The notes under the pieces: model-generated
What the model was told of the DNA's origin: nothing
Seen by the model: the letters and a program-made list of their open reading frames with translations, nothing else
The model's database searches: none
Source: an uncultured Paracoccaceae bacterium
Lineage (GTDB): Bacteria; Pseudomonadota; Alphaproteobacteria; Rhodobacterales; Rhodobacteraceae
Length of the DNA: 64,000 bases
NCBI GenBank assembly: GCA_947495795.1
Contig: CANMAI010000010.1
Location: forward strand, 153,721 to 217,720
Direction: 5' to 3'
Shown here: piece by piece, positions 21,883-30,050 of the stretch
How the letters are laid out: the number at the start of each line of letters is the position of its first letter
Position numbering within the stretch: position 1 is the first letter of the stretch
Translations under genes and position numbers: made by a program

Positions 21883-22605
21883 TTACGCGGCCCGGCCCGT
21901 GGGGCTGGTGCCGTAAGCGCGGCGGTAGGCGCGGGCGAGCGCTTCGGACGAGCCGTAAGCGTAGCGGCGGGCGACAGTATCGACGCGGGTGCCCTGCTCC
22001 AGATCGCGCCGCGCGAGAGTGAGGCGCCAGTGGCGGAGATAGGCGGCGGGAGGCTGGCCCACGGCTTGCGCAAACCGTTCTGCAAAGCGGCTGGGAGAGA
22101 GGCCTGCGATTGTGGCGAGATCGGCATTTTGCCACGCGCGGCCCGGGGCCTCGTGAAGCGCTGTGATCGCACGGGAGATTTGCGGGTCGGCGAGGCCGCC
22201 GAGAAGGCCGGGGCTGGCGGCGCCATTCTCGATGAGGCTGCGCAGGACGCGGACGACGAGCACCTCTGCCAGACGGTTGAGGACGGAGGCGGAACCGCAG
22301 CGCTTGGCGGCGGCCTCTGCCAGAAGAAGGCGGACGACGGCTTCTGCCTCCTGGTCTTCTGCTACGGGGTAGCGGATCTCTTTCGGCAGGGCGGCGAAGA
22401 GGGGGTTTTGCGCACCTCCCCATGAAATTTCGGCGCTGAAGAGGATGGTGGTGGTGGCAGGTGCTGCGGTGCGGGGTGTAATGAGGATGCAGCCGGGCTG
22501 GTCTGTGGCCTCCGCGATAATGTGGAAATTCGCGTCTTCCTCCGATGTTGGGCGGACGGAAAGCGAGAAGGCCCGCAGGAGGGCGGAGAGACGATCTTGT
22601 TCCAT
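21883..22605 (-). CDS. AraC-family transcription regulator (cupin-type sensor)
   Basis: The 240-residue protein has an N-terminal cupin-like sensor region (SVRPTSEEDANFHIIAEATDQPGCILITPR) and a C-terminal double HTH (WQNADLATIAGLSPSRFAERFAQAVGQPPAAYLRHWRLTLARRDLE through AYGSSEALARAYRRAYGTSPTGRA). ATG 22605 (MEQDRLSALL) is preferred because earlier starts give an unlikely N-terminus. It diverges from the peroxiredoxin-like gene 92 bases away and is the natural candidate regulator of that three-gene operon. Confidence 0.85.
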   Translation of the reverse strand: MEQDRLSALLRAFSLSVRPTSEEDANFHIIAEATDQPGCILITPRTAAPATTTILFSAEISWGGAQNPLFAALPKEIRYPVAEDQEAEAVVRLLLAEAAAKRCGSASVLNRLAEVLVVRVLRSLIENGAASPGLLGGLADPQISRAITALHEAPGRAWQNADLATIAGLSPSRFAERFAQAVGQPPAAYLRHWRLTLARRDLEQGTRVDTVARRYAYGSSEALARAYRRAYGTSPTGRAA

Positions 22606-22696
22606 GTATCGGAGCCTTGATCTGATAATTCGGATTTTTCGGTGCCTTCCTAGCATTAGGATGTTCCTGACTTCAACGCTCCAAAAGGATATTCCG

Positions 22697-23233
22697 ATGC
22701 TCATTCCCCGCAAGACGACCCCCGATTTCTCTCTGCCACTGGTGGGCGGCGGCACATTCACGCTTTCCGAGGAAAGCTCTGAGCGGGGAACGGTGATCTG
22801 CTTTTACCGGGGGCTGCATTGCCCGATCTGTGCGAAGTACCTCACGGAGTTCGAGGCGCGGGTGGCGGATTTTGCCGAGCGCGGGGTGACGACGATTGCC
22901 GTGAGCTCCGACGGTGAGGAGCGGGCGGCGGCGATGGCCGAGAAGATTGATGCGAAGGGGTTGCGGTTTGCCTATGATCTGAGCCTTGCGGGCGCGCGGG
23001 AGTGGGGGCTTTACATCTCGGAGGGGCGCGGGCTGACCTCCATCAATATCGAGGAGCCTGCGAAGTTCTCTGAGCCCGGGCTCTTCATGGTAACGCCGGA
23101 GCGCGCGCTCTATTATGGCTCCGTGCAGACGATGCCGTTTGTGCGGCCGCATTTCTCGGAGCTTGTGGGTGCGCTCGATTTCGCGATTGCGAAAAACTAT
23201 CCGGCGCGGGGTGAGTATACCGGGGCGGTGTGA
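22697..23233 (+). CDS. peroxiredoxin-like (AhpC/TSA) family protein
   Basis: The 178-residue product has a thioredoxin-fold peroxiredoxin layout: TTPDFSLPLVGGGTFTLSEE at the start, then FYRGLHCPICAKYLTEFE with two cysteines spaced CPIC, where peroxiredoxins have their peroxidatic Cys. It is likely to reduce peroxides or act as a thiol-disulfide protein; the exact substrate is unknown. ATG 22697 fits the fold; an in-frame upstream extension overlaps the divergent regulator. It leads an operon with two following genes. Confidence 0.8.
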   Translation: MLIPRKTTPDFSLPLVGGGTFTLSEESSERGTVICFYRGLHCPICAKYLTEFEARVADFAERGVTTIAVSSDGEERAAAMAEKIDAKGLRFAYDLSLAGAREWGLYISEGRGLTSINIEEPAKFSEPGLFMVTPERALYYGSVQTMPFVRPHFSELVGALDFAIAKNYPARGEYTGAV

Positions 23234-23269
23234 TAGAGGATTTTGGGAGAGCGGATTTGGAGGGCTGAC

Positions 23270-23860
23270 ATGGCCGAGATTGACTACTATTTCACGACGA
23301 TTTCCCCCTTCAGTTACCTTGCAGGGCTGGGGCTGGAAGAGATTGCGGCGAAGCATGGGGCCAAGGTGAATTACAAGCCATTCAACCTGATGGAGCTGGG
23401 CAAGGAAACGGGCTTTGTGCCGCCGAAGGACAGGCACCCGAGCCGACAGAAATATCGGCTGCAGGAGTTGCGGCGGATTGCGGATCATGCGGGCCTGCCG
23501 ATCACTCTGCAGCCAGCCTTCTGGCCTGCGAATCCGGTGCCTTCGTGCAGTGCCATCATCACGGCGGCAGCGGCGGGCAGTGGCGATATCGGGGCGCTGG
23601 TGCATGGGCTTATGCGGGCGTGCTGGGCTGAGGAGAAGGACATCGGCGATGAGGACGTTGTGCGGGACTGCCTGAGTGCGGCGGGCTGTGACCCGGAGAT
23701 GGCGAGCAGCGGGATGCTGACGGCTGTGGAGACGTTCGGGCGCTTTACCGATGAAGCACGGGAGGCCGGGGTGTTTGGTGCGCCCACTTATGTGGTGGGC
23801 GAAGAGGTGTTCTGGGGGCAGGACAGGCTGGCGTATCTCGACAGGTATCTCGGAGCCTGA
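23270..23860 (+). CDS. 2-hydroxychromene-2-carboxylate isomerase (DsbA-like)
   Basis: The 196-residue product has a DsbA-type thioredoxin fold characteristic of HCCA isomerase, a glutathione-dependent enzyme of naphthalene and aromatic degradation: DYYFTTISPFSYLAGLGLEEIA, the GKETGF and PPKDRHPSRQKYRLQELRRIA region, and the cis-Pro GVFGAPTYVVGEEVFWGQDRL. The serine in SPFSY aligns with the glutathione-activating Ser. ATG 23270 is preceded by GGAGGGCTGAC. It probably acts with the neighbouring peroxiredoxin-like and hydrolase genes; the natural substrate is not shown. Confidence 0.85.
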   Translation: MAEIDYYFTTISPFSYLAGLGLEEIAAKHGAKVNYKPFNLMELGKETGFVPPKDRHPSRQKYRLQELRRIADHAGLPITLQPAFWPANPVPSCSAIITAAAAGSGDIGALVHGLMRACWAEEKDIGDEDVVRDCLSAAGCDPEMASSGMLTAVETFGRFTDEAREAGVFGAPTYVVGEEVFWGQDRLAYLDRYLGA

Positions 23861-23865
23861 GGCCC

Positions 23866-24669
23866 ATGCTGATACGTGGATTGCATGTGGAGCGTGCGGG
23901 TGATCCTGCGGGGGCGCCTGTGCTCTTTCTGCATGCGGCGCTTGGCTCTGCGCGGATGTGGAGCCCTGTATGGAACCATTTGCAGAACTATGCGCTTTCC
24001 GGCCCGGATTTACCGGGGCATGGGCGCACGCGTTACGATGAGGGCCGGGACTTTCAGACGCAGGCGCTGGAGGATGCACTTTCTTGTGTGGAGCGCGGGC
24101 CGGTGCATCTGGTTGGGCATTCCTTCGGCGCAACGGTGGCGCTGCGTATGGCGCTGGAGCATCCGGGCAAGGTGCGCAGCCTCACCCTGATCGAGCCGGT
24201 ATACTTCGTGTTGCTGCATGACGCGGGTGAGCCGATGTTCAAGCGGCATTTGCGCGAGATGAGTGATTTTGATGCTGCGTTCGAGACGGATGATATGGAA
24301 ACGGCTGCCCGGATTTTTCTGGATATGTGGGGGGAGCGGCCTTTTGAGGCGTTGCCAAAGGCAAAGCAGAAGGAAATGGCCGGGATGATGCCGCTGATCC
24401 GGGCGACGGAGCCTGCGATCCTGAAGCCCGAGACAAAGGAGCGGGTACGGCTGGATGATCTGGAGCAACTGGCTTGCCCCTTGCAGCTGATTATGGGTGG
24501 GGAGACACAGCCGGTGATCCGGCGGATCCAGCGGGTGATTATCGGCAAGGTGCCGGATGCTAAGGCCGGGCAGATCGGGGAGGCGGGGCATATGGTGCCG
24601 TTGACCCATCCCGGCAAGGTGGCGCTGCGCCTCCGCAGCTTCTGGAAGGAGCATTCGGCGCGGGGGTGA
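23866..24669 (+). CDS. alpha/beta hydrolase
   Basis: The 267-residue product is a standard alpha/beta hydrolase: oxyanion loop LFLHAALGSARMW, DLPGHGRT, nucleophile elbow GHSFGATVA (Ser about residue 88) and the distal histidine in GEAGHMVPLTHPGKVA. It starts five bases after the isomerase stop, so it belongs to the same operon. Substrate unknown. Confidence 0.85.
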   Translation: MLIRGLHVERAGDPAGAPVLFLHAALGSARMWSPVWNHLQNYALSGPDLPGHGRTRYDEGRDFQTQALEDALSCVERGPVHLVGHSFGATVALRMALEHPGKVRSLTLIEPVYFVLLHDAGEPMFKRHLREMSDFDAAFETDDMETAARIFLDMWGERPFEALPKAKQKEMAGMMPLIRATEPAILKPETKERVRLDDLEQLACPLQLIMGGETQPVIRRIQRVIIGKVPDAKAGQIGEAGHMVPLTHPGKVALRLRSFWKEHSARG

Positions 24670-24704
24670 GAGAGGGCTTTCGTGCGCTGCACTCGGGAAA
24701 CCTG

Positions 24705-25007
24705 CTATTTGCAGCGGTAGAGCCGGACGGGCTTGGCGGATCCGCGTGCAATCAATCCTTTTGCCTCAAGATCGAGCTGGACCGCCTTGAGCCACCAGCC
24801 CGCCTTTTCCCCGCCCGGGAATACCTCTTCCGGGAGGTTCAGGAGAAGGGCTGCCTTTGCCGCTGCCACAGTGATGCCCGGCGGTGTGGTGGGCAGAACC
24901 GGCAACAGCGCTTCCCGCATTGCCGTGTATTTGGTACGATCCACCCGCTCTGTCCGATGCGGGGAGGTGATGCTCTCAATCTCGATTTTGTCGGCTGCAT
25001 CAGACAT
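24705..25007 (-). CDS. small conserved protein, DUF6958-like
   Basis: The 100-residue product (residues RVDRTKYTAMREALLPVLP, FPGGEKAGWWLKAVQLDLEAKGLI) matches, from memory, a small family of unknown function (DUF6958). Its ATG overlaps the last codons of the upstream zinc-binding gene by eight bases, so the two are co-translated. No catalytic motif is seen. A winged-helix-like fold is possible. Confidence 0.7.
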   Translation of the reverse strand: MSDAADKIEIESITSPHRTERVDRTKYTAMREALLPVLPTTPPGITVAAAKAALLLNLPEEVFPGGEKAGWWLKAVQLDLEAKGLIARGSAKPVRLYRCK

Positions 25008-25533
25008 TCAGTTCTCCTTCCACTTTGATCTTTGGATTGCGAAACCCCATTCGGGCCCATGCGCCGAAAAGGCGGGCGTAGAACGCGAGGGAATGCTGCT
25101 TTAGGTTAGGGACATCATCGGGCAGGTCTTCATGGCCTTCAAAATCGCATGTCATCGTGCGCATTTCCAATGAGGGGCGCGCGCCTTCTGGCCAGAGATG
25201 CGCGTAGAGGCTGAGCCAGTGCCCGCCCTTCATCTCGAGGAACACCGGCGTGTTGCAGCATGTGGCGATCACGCGGCGGGTGCCTGCATCGGGTGACAAA
25301 CGGAATTCCTTCAGCCGATCCATACCGGTGAGAAAGCGCAGGCGATCCTTGCGGTGCATGACAAAGGGGGTGCCCGCTTTATCCGGAAGCCGGAATGTGT
25401 CGGGCAGGGAATTCAGAACGGCTGCGGCCTTCCGGCAACTGCTGCACAGGCACTCCACCGTTGCAATATGAGGGCCGTCGATCTGGAGGGTTACGCTTGC
25501 GCATCTGCATGCCACCGTTTCTTGCCGGGCCAT
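25000..25533 (-). CDS. GFA/DUF6151-like zinc-binding protein
   Basis: The 177-residue product has cysteine pairs typical of GFA-like proteins (VACRCASV, VECLCSSCRKAA, ATCCNTPVF). These proteins share a zinc-binding fold related to glutathione-dependent formaldehyde-activating enzyme. ATG 25533 (MARQETV) has GGAGGA seven bases upstream; the longer in-frame start is rejected. It overlaps the following small gene by eight bases and is divergent from a TetR gene, which likely represses it. Confidence 0.75.
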   Translation of the reverse strand: MARQETVACRCASVTLQIDGPHIATVECLCSSCRKAAAVLNSLPDTFRLPDKAGTPFVMHRKDRLRFLTGMDRLKEFRLSPDAGTRRVIATCCNTPVFLEMKGGHWLSLYAHLWPEGARPSLEMRTMTCDFEGHEDLPDDVPNLKQHSLAFYARLFGAWARMGFRNPKIKVEGELNV

Positions 25534-25562
25534 TATTCTATCCTCCAATCCCTATTAATTAG

Positions 25563-25577
25563 ACTGTACCGTCCAGT
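25563..25577. promoter_or_regulatory. candidate TetR operator in the divergent promoter
   Basis: ACTGTACCGTCCAGT is an imperfect 15-bp palindrome (12 of 15 symmetric). It lies 30 bases upstream of the GFA-like gene and 58 bases before the TetR start. The site resembles TetR-family operators that combine a promoter box with the palindrome. Confidence 0.5.
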
Positions 25578-25634
25578 TTGATCTGTCAAGAAGGCGTGCT
25601 AAGGTTGTTCCTCAGATCGGGCAAGGGCCAGAGA

Positions 25635-26279
25635 ATGTCGAATGGAGCTGCCACACGCGTCCGCCGAAGCCGGGAGAAGATACTGGGTGCGGCGGAGCAC
25701 GTCTTTTTGCGGAACGGGTTTCTGGGGGCGAGCATGGATACAGTTGCGGAAAACGCGGGTGTCTCCAAGCAGACCGTTTATGCGCATTTCGGATCGAAGG
25801 AGGCCTTGTTTATCGAGGTTGTCGAGGAAATGACGGGAGGTGCCGCACGGGAGATTGGGGAGGATGTGGAGGAGGTTCTGGATGACCGGCCGGTGGCGGA
25901 TTACCTGATCGACGTGGCGGTGGATCAGCTAACTGTCGTTCTGACACCACGGCTCATGCAACTGCGCCGGATGGTGATCGGGGAGGTTGAGAGGTTCCCC
26001 GCATTGGGACGATCCCTTTACGTGAACGGGCCGATACGCTCTATCAACAGGCTGACGCGGGCGTTTGAGCATTATACACGAATTGGCCAGCTTGAGACGC
26101 CTGACCCGGTGGTGGCAGCAACACAGTTCAACTGGATCGTGATGGGCGCTCCGACAAACGCTGCCATGTTTCTGGGCGATGAGGGGATACCGGGCGAATA
26201 TGCGCTGCGTGCGCATGCAGGTGAGAGTGTTCGGATCTTTCTGTGTGCCTATGCTCAGGGATGCAAGGCTGGCGGCTGA
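25635..26279 (+). CDS. TetR-family transcription regulator
   Basis: The 214-residue protein has a TetR N-terminal HTH (RRSREKILGAAEHVFLRNGFLGASMDTVAENAGVSKQTVYAHFGSKEALFIEVVEE, residues about 10-65) and a C-terminal ligand-binding helical region of the AcrR/TetR_C type. ATG 25635 (MSNGAATRV) is preferred over earlier in-frame codons. A candidate operator is at 25563-25577 between this gene and the GFA-like pair. Confidence 0.9.
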   Translation: MSNGAATRVRRSREKILGAAEHVFLRNGFLGASMDTVAENAGVSKQTVYAHFGSKEALFIEVVEEMTGGAAREIGEDVEEVLDDRPVADYLIDVAVDQLTVVLTPRLMQLRRMVIGEVERFPALGRSLYVNGPIRSINRLTRAFEHYTRIGQLETPDPVVAATQFNWIVMGAPTNAAMFLGDEGIPGEYALRAHAGESVRIFLCAYAQGCKAGG

Positions 26280-26384
26280 TCTTCGCGGTGCGGGCTATCT
26301 CCAGCAAAGCACGGGGTTTTTTGTGGTAGCCGGGGCTGCTGACGTTTTGCTTCTGTTCTGGGGCGAGTTAGAGCAGGGCGCGCC

Positions 26385-27443
26385 TCAGGCTGCCGATTTC
26401 ACCACAGAGACCATCTTGTCCACCTCTTCTTCTGTGGTGGACCAGCTGCACATAAGGCGTGCTGTCAGGATCTCTTCGTCCGGGCCGTCGAGGGATTGAT
26501 CGAAGGGCCAGAAGTAGTATTTTGCGCCTGCTTCCTGTGCCGCGCGGTGGGCGATGCGCGGGAAGCCAGCGAAGACGCCGTTGCCTTGCGTGGGATGCAT
26601 CAGCCGCGCTGTTGGCATCTGCATCAGCCCGCGGGAGAGCTGGGCTGCGCGGGCGTTCGAATCGGCGGCGAGCTTCAGCCAGAGATCATCCTTCAGATAG
26701 GCCTGCATCTGGGCAGAAAGGTAGCGGTGCTTGGAAAAGAGATGCGCCCCCCGCTTGCGCCGCAGTTCCAGTTCCCACGCCTTGGCGGGATCGAAGAGGA
26801 TGATCGCCTCAACCCCCATCAGACCGTTCTTGGTGCCGCCAAAGGAGACAGCATCGATGCCTGCCTTCCAGGTCATCTCGGCGGGTGTGCAGCCAAGGGC
26901 TACCAGCGCGTTGGTAAAGCGCGCGCCATCGAGATGCGTGGGGCAGTTGTGGGCATGGGCGAGCTCTGTGAGGGCCCTGATTTCATCCAGCGTGTAGAGC
27001 GTGCCGGCCTCTGTGGTGTTGGTGATCGAAAGCGCCCCTTTCTGCACGTTGTGCACCCCGGCCCGGGCAGTGTAACCGAGCGCATCGCGGAAGCTTTGCG
27101 GATCGATCTTGGCATCCGGGCCTTCGAGCAGGGTGAGCTTCGCGCCGCCGGTATAGAATTCTGGCGCGGCGCATTCATCCTCTTCCACATGGGAATTGCG
27201 GTGACAGTAGACGGTGGCCCAGGGCGGGCAGAGGCAGGCGAGTGCCAGCGCATTGGCGGCCGTGCCAGTGGCCACGAGATAGACGGCGGCATCGGGCGCT
27301 TCGAACACGTCACGGATTTGCGCGGTGACGGCTTCCATAATTGGATCGGCACCGTAGGACGCGGTGTAGCCCTCATTTGCGCGGGTCAGTGCCTCGAGCA
27401 CCGAGGGGTGGGCGGGGGCCGCGTTATCGGATGTGAACCACAT
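26385..27443 (-). CDS. low-specificity L-threonine aldolase-like PLP enzyme
   Basis: The 352-residue product is a fold-type I PLP enzyme of the beta-eliminating lyase/threonine aldolase family, which cleaves threonine to glycine and acetaldehyde. Visible features: FTSDNAAPAHPSVLEAL, ATGTAANALALACL, THLDGARFTNALVALG and the Schiff-base lysine in SFGGTKNGLMGVEA. The start (ATG 27443) overlaps the ycgN-like stop by one base, so both are in one operon. Confidence 0.9.
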   Translation of the reverse strand: MWFTSDNAAPAHPSVLEALTRANEGYTASYGADPIMEAVTAQIRDVFEAPDAAVYLVATGTAANALALACLCPPWATVYCHRNSHVEEDECAAPEFYTGGAKLTLLEGPDAKIDPQSFRDALGYTARAGVHNVQKGALSITNTTEAGTLYTLDEIRALTELAHAHNCPTHLDGARFTNALVALGCTPAEMTWKAGIDAVSFGGTKNGLMGVEAIILFDPAKAWELELRRKRGAHLFSKHRYLSAQMQAYLKDDLWLKLAADSNARAAQLSRGLMQMPTARLMHPTQGNGVFAGFPRIAHRAAQEAGAKYYFWPFDQSLDGPDEEILTARLMCSWSTTEEEVDKMVSVVKSAA

Positions 27444-27901
27444 TATTCCAGTCCTTCCACGATATAGTCTTCCAGATCGTTTTCATGCACATGATCTTCC
27501 GGCACCATGCGGCCCGCAAGGGAAATGCCCGCCTTGTGAACGCTTGTGGGATCGCCAGAGACAAGGGGATGCCAGGGTTCCAGCGGCTTGCCTTCGGCCA
27601 GCAGCCTGTAGGCGCAGGTGCGCGGCATCCAGTAGCTGATCCGTTCCAGCGCGGCCATATCGACGATCACGCAATCGGGCACCTTGGCTTTGCGGTTGGG
27701 GTAATCGGTGCAGCGGCAGGTATCGGTGTTGAGAAGTTTGCAGGCGATATTGGTGTATTCCACCTCTGCTGTATCCTCATCTTCGAGCTTGAGAAGGCAG
27801 CATTTGCCACAGCCATCGCAGAGCGCTTCCCATTCGGGCTGCGTCATCTCGCTCATCGGCGTTGTTTCCCAGAATTTGGGGCGGAGATCGGACGTGCTCA
27901 T
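27443..27901 (-). CDS. YcgN/UPF0260-like cysteine cluster protein
   Basis: The 152-residue protein has the cysteine-rich segment LCDGCGKCCLLKL plus later CRCTDY and ISYWMPRTCAYRLL. These match the UPF0260/YcgN family, a putative iron- or zinc-binding cysteine cluster whose function is unknown. Homologues are widespread in proteobacteria. It precedes the threonine aldolase gene with a one-base overlap. Confidence 0.85.
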   Translation of the reverse strand: MSTSDLRPKFWETTPMSEMTQPEWEALCDGCGKCCLLKLEDEDTAEVEYTNIACKLLNTDTCRCTDYPNRKAKVPDCVIVDMAALERISYWMPRTCAYRLLAEGKPLEPWHPLVSGDPTSVHKAGISLAGRMVPEDHVHENDLEDYIVEGLE

Positions 27902-28082
27902 CGGCTCAGCTTTAAGCCATCTCAGCGGGAAGGGAAGGGGCGGAAAGGGTAAATGCCGAGTTAATGGCCTACCAGAGTATTAAGGTATTAAGTTGAGGTT
28001 TATGAACGCAAGAGAAGCGTTAACTATCATTGTTATCCAGTTATAAAGCCCCTCCTGTTTATTAATGACCCCGGTGGTGAAG

Positions 28083-28105
28083 AGACGAATGGGTGTTCGT
28101 CTTTT
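28083..28105 (+). terminator. hairpin plus T-tract just upstream of the RTX gene
   Basis: AGACGAA / TTCGTCT (7-bp stem, 6-base loop) is followed by TTTT, 17 bases before the RTX-gene ATG. It looks like an intrinsic terminator or attenuator; no gene ends upstream that it would serve. Confidence 0.45.
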
Positions 28106-28122
28106 AAATATTGGGGTGATTT

Positions 28123-29619
28123 ATGTCCGTTGTTGTAAGAACGGGATTTGTTGCGTTGAGTGACAGTCTTAATCAGATGTATGGCGTTGCAGATATAGTA
28201 AGAGTATCACTTGCGGGGGTGCCTTATCTTGTGGTGGGATCGGAGGCGACAGGCTCGCTGACGGTATTTTCTTTGGCGGGCGGTGCGGCGGTGCGTGTCT
28301 CCAGTGCTGATTTCACGGATGATAGCGGTACGGCAACGCTTTCCGATCTGACGATCGTGGACGGCGATAGCGGCCCGCAGATTTTGACGCTGGGGCGGTA
28401 TGACGACAATTACGGCCTCTACGATATCTCCACTGGGGGCGCGCTGAACTTCTCGCAGGCGCTGCGGGATGTGGACGGCACGCTGGAGCGAGGCTTTGCC
28501 TCCACCGCCCAGAATTTCCGCGATTATACGGTGATCTATTCTGCCACCTTCGGAACTGCGGGGGTGCAGCTGCACCGGCTCTACGATGATGGAACGGTGG
28601 AGTATCAGCGCGTGTTCGAGGGGGGGTGGGCTCCGTTGAACAATGTGACAACGCTGGAATATGCCGAACTGCAGGGGCAGCAGTTTCTCTTTGCGGCTTC
28701 CGGGATCGACACAGGCGTGACGGTTTTTGACCTGTTTGATAACGGCAACGCGCGGGTGACAGGCCGCCATCTGCCGCGAGATGGCGACGGGCTGTTTGGC
28801 ATCACCGATGTGGCACCCGTGCAGCACGGAGATCGCGCGTTTCTGGTTGTGGCGTCCTCGGAAACGGACAGCCTGACGGTGTTGCGCGTCTCCTCAGGCG
28901 GAGAATTGAATCAGGTGGAGCATCTGATCGACACGCGCTTCACCCGGTTTGGCGGGGTGACGGAGGTTGAGGTGATCGAGGCGGCCGGACGGGTGTTCGT
29001 GGTGGCCGGGGGTGCGGATGACGGGATCGCCATTCTGGAACTGGATTACCGCGGGCAATTGCATCATCTGACCAGCATTGCGGATGATTTCGGTACAACG
29101 CTGAGCAACGTATCGGCGCTGGAGATCGAGGTAGAGGGGACGACGGCGCATATCTATGTGGGCTCCGCTTCCGAGCATGGGGTGACCGAGCTGATCGTGG
29201 ATCTCGAACGCTCGGGCGACGAGATCCGGGGTGGCGCGGTGGTGGATGAACTGGTGGGCACGGCGGGTGATGATACGCTCTGGGGCATGGGCCGGAGTGA
29301 TGCGCTTTTCGGCGGTGCGGGCGATGACAGACTGGTGGATGGCCGGGGCCGTGATACGCTGACAGGCGGCGCTGGCGCGGATGTGTTCGAGTTCGTGGAG
29401 GATGGGCGCAACGATTTCATTCTGGATTTCGATTTCAGCGAGGATCGGATCGATCTCTCCGCGTTCGACAACCTCTACTTCTTCGCGGATCTCACAATCG
29501 GTGCGCGACTGGCAGGCGCCGCGATCCTTGTGGGCGAAGAGGTGATCCGGCTTGTCAGCGCGGATGGCGGGCCGATTGACGTCTCGCAGTTCACGCAAGA
29601 CCACTTCATCTTCGGGTAG
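28123..29619 (+). CDS. RTX-type calcium-binding protein with propeller-like N-terminal region
   Basis: The 498-residue protein has no classical signal peptide. Residues about 20-370 contain repeating 45-55-residue units with motifs like RVFVVAGGADDGIAILELD, as in beta-propellers. Near residues 380-430 lie RTX nonapeptide-like repeats (GTAGDDTLWG, GGAGDDRLVDGRGRDTLTGGAGADVFEFV), followed by a serralysin-like C-terminal region (DFILDFDFSEDRIDLSAF). This indicates type I secretion and calcium binding. The function of the propeller domain is not known. ATG 28123 has GGGGTGA upstream. A hairpin lies just before the gene. Confidence 0.85.
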   Translation: MSVVVRTGFVALSDSLNQMYGVADIVRVSLAGVPYLVVGSEATGSLTVFSLAGGAAVRVSSADFTDDSGTATLSDLTIVDGDSGPQILTLGRYDDNYGLYDISTGGALNFSQALRDVDGTLERGFASTAQNFRDYTVIYSATFGTAGVQLHRLYDDGTVEYQRVFEGGWAPLNNVTTLEYAELQGQQFLFAASGIDTGVTVFDLFDNGNARVTGRHLPRDGDGLFGITDVAPVQHGDRAFLVVASSETDSLTVLRVSSGGELNQVEHLIDTRFTRFGGVTEVEVIEAAGRVFVVAGGADDGIAILELDYRGQLHHLTSIADDFGTTLSNVSALEIEVEGTTAHIYVGSASEHGVTELIVDLERSGDEIRGGAVVDELVGTAGDDTLWGMGRSDALFGGAGDDRLVDGRGRDTLTGGAGADVFEFVEDGRNDFILDFDFSEDRIDLSAFDNLYFFADLTIGARLAGAAILVGEEVIRLVSADGGPIDVSQFTQDHFIFG

Positions 29620-29768
29620 GGCGTTTCGTTTTTGTGAGGCTCTGAAGGGCGTGGCCTGAGGGTATGACTTGGCAAGCGTGTCGCCTGACGCCGCAGGCGG
29701 AAGCCGAAACGTCAAGCCATGGAGATTCTGCCTTGTGTCCCCCGTGCCCGATCCATATACCGGTGAGC

Positions 29769-29858
29769 GGAGACGTGGCCGAGTGGTCGAAGGCGCTCCC
29801 CTGCTAAGGGAGTAGACGGGCAACTGTCTCGAGGGTTCGAATCCCTTCGTCTCCGCCA
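29769..29858 (+). tRNA. tRNA-Ser (anticodon GCU), with encoded CCA
   Basis: A complete cloverleaf can be drawn: acceptor GGAGACG/CGTCTCC, anticodon stem CTCCC/GGGAG with loop CTGCTAA giving anticodon GCT, a long variable arm as in class II tRNAs, and T arm GAGGGTTCGAATCCCTTC. The discriminator is G and CCA is genome-encoded. The 3' end is the integration site of the downstream island. Confidence 0.97.
29845..29858 (+). other. left attachment site (attL core) of the genomic island
   Basis: CTTCGTCTCCGCCA, the last 14 bases of tRNA-Ser, is repeated exactly at 51363-51376, next to the P4-type integrase gene. The two copies bound a 21.5-kb block of accessory genes. This is the standard arrangement for tRNA-targeting islands. 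Confidence 0.85.
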
Positions 29859-29913
29859 TAAAGCCAACTTAAGACTTTGAAATTGTGAGTAAAAGCAAAT
29901 TTCGACAGATATC

Positions 29914-29934
29914 GTTCCCACTTTTGTTCCCACA
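29914..29934 (+). repeat. arm-type site, copy 1
   Basis: Two tandem GTTCCCAC half-sites. Nearly identical (20 of 21) to 51212-51232 near the integrase, and 18 of 21 to 39750-39770. It starts 55 bases after the att core. Probably an integrase arm-binding site. Confidence 0.6.
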
Positions 29935-30050
29935 GAATCTCTTGGTAGCTTTTCCCCTAAAACATCGGAGCATTTTGACAGGACAAATGTTGGTAGCCAT
30001 GCGGCCTAGGGGTAGATGTGTGGGGTCGAACGCTAATTTGAGATACGAAT

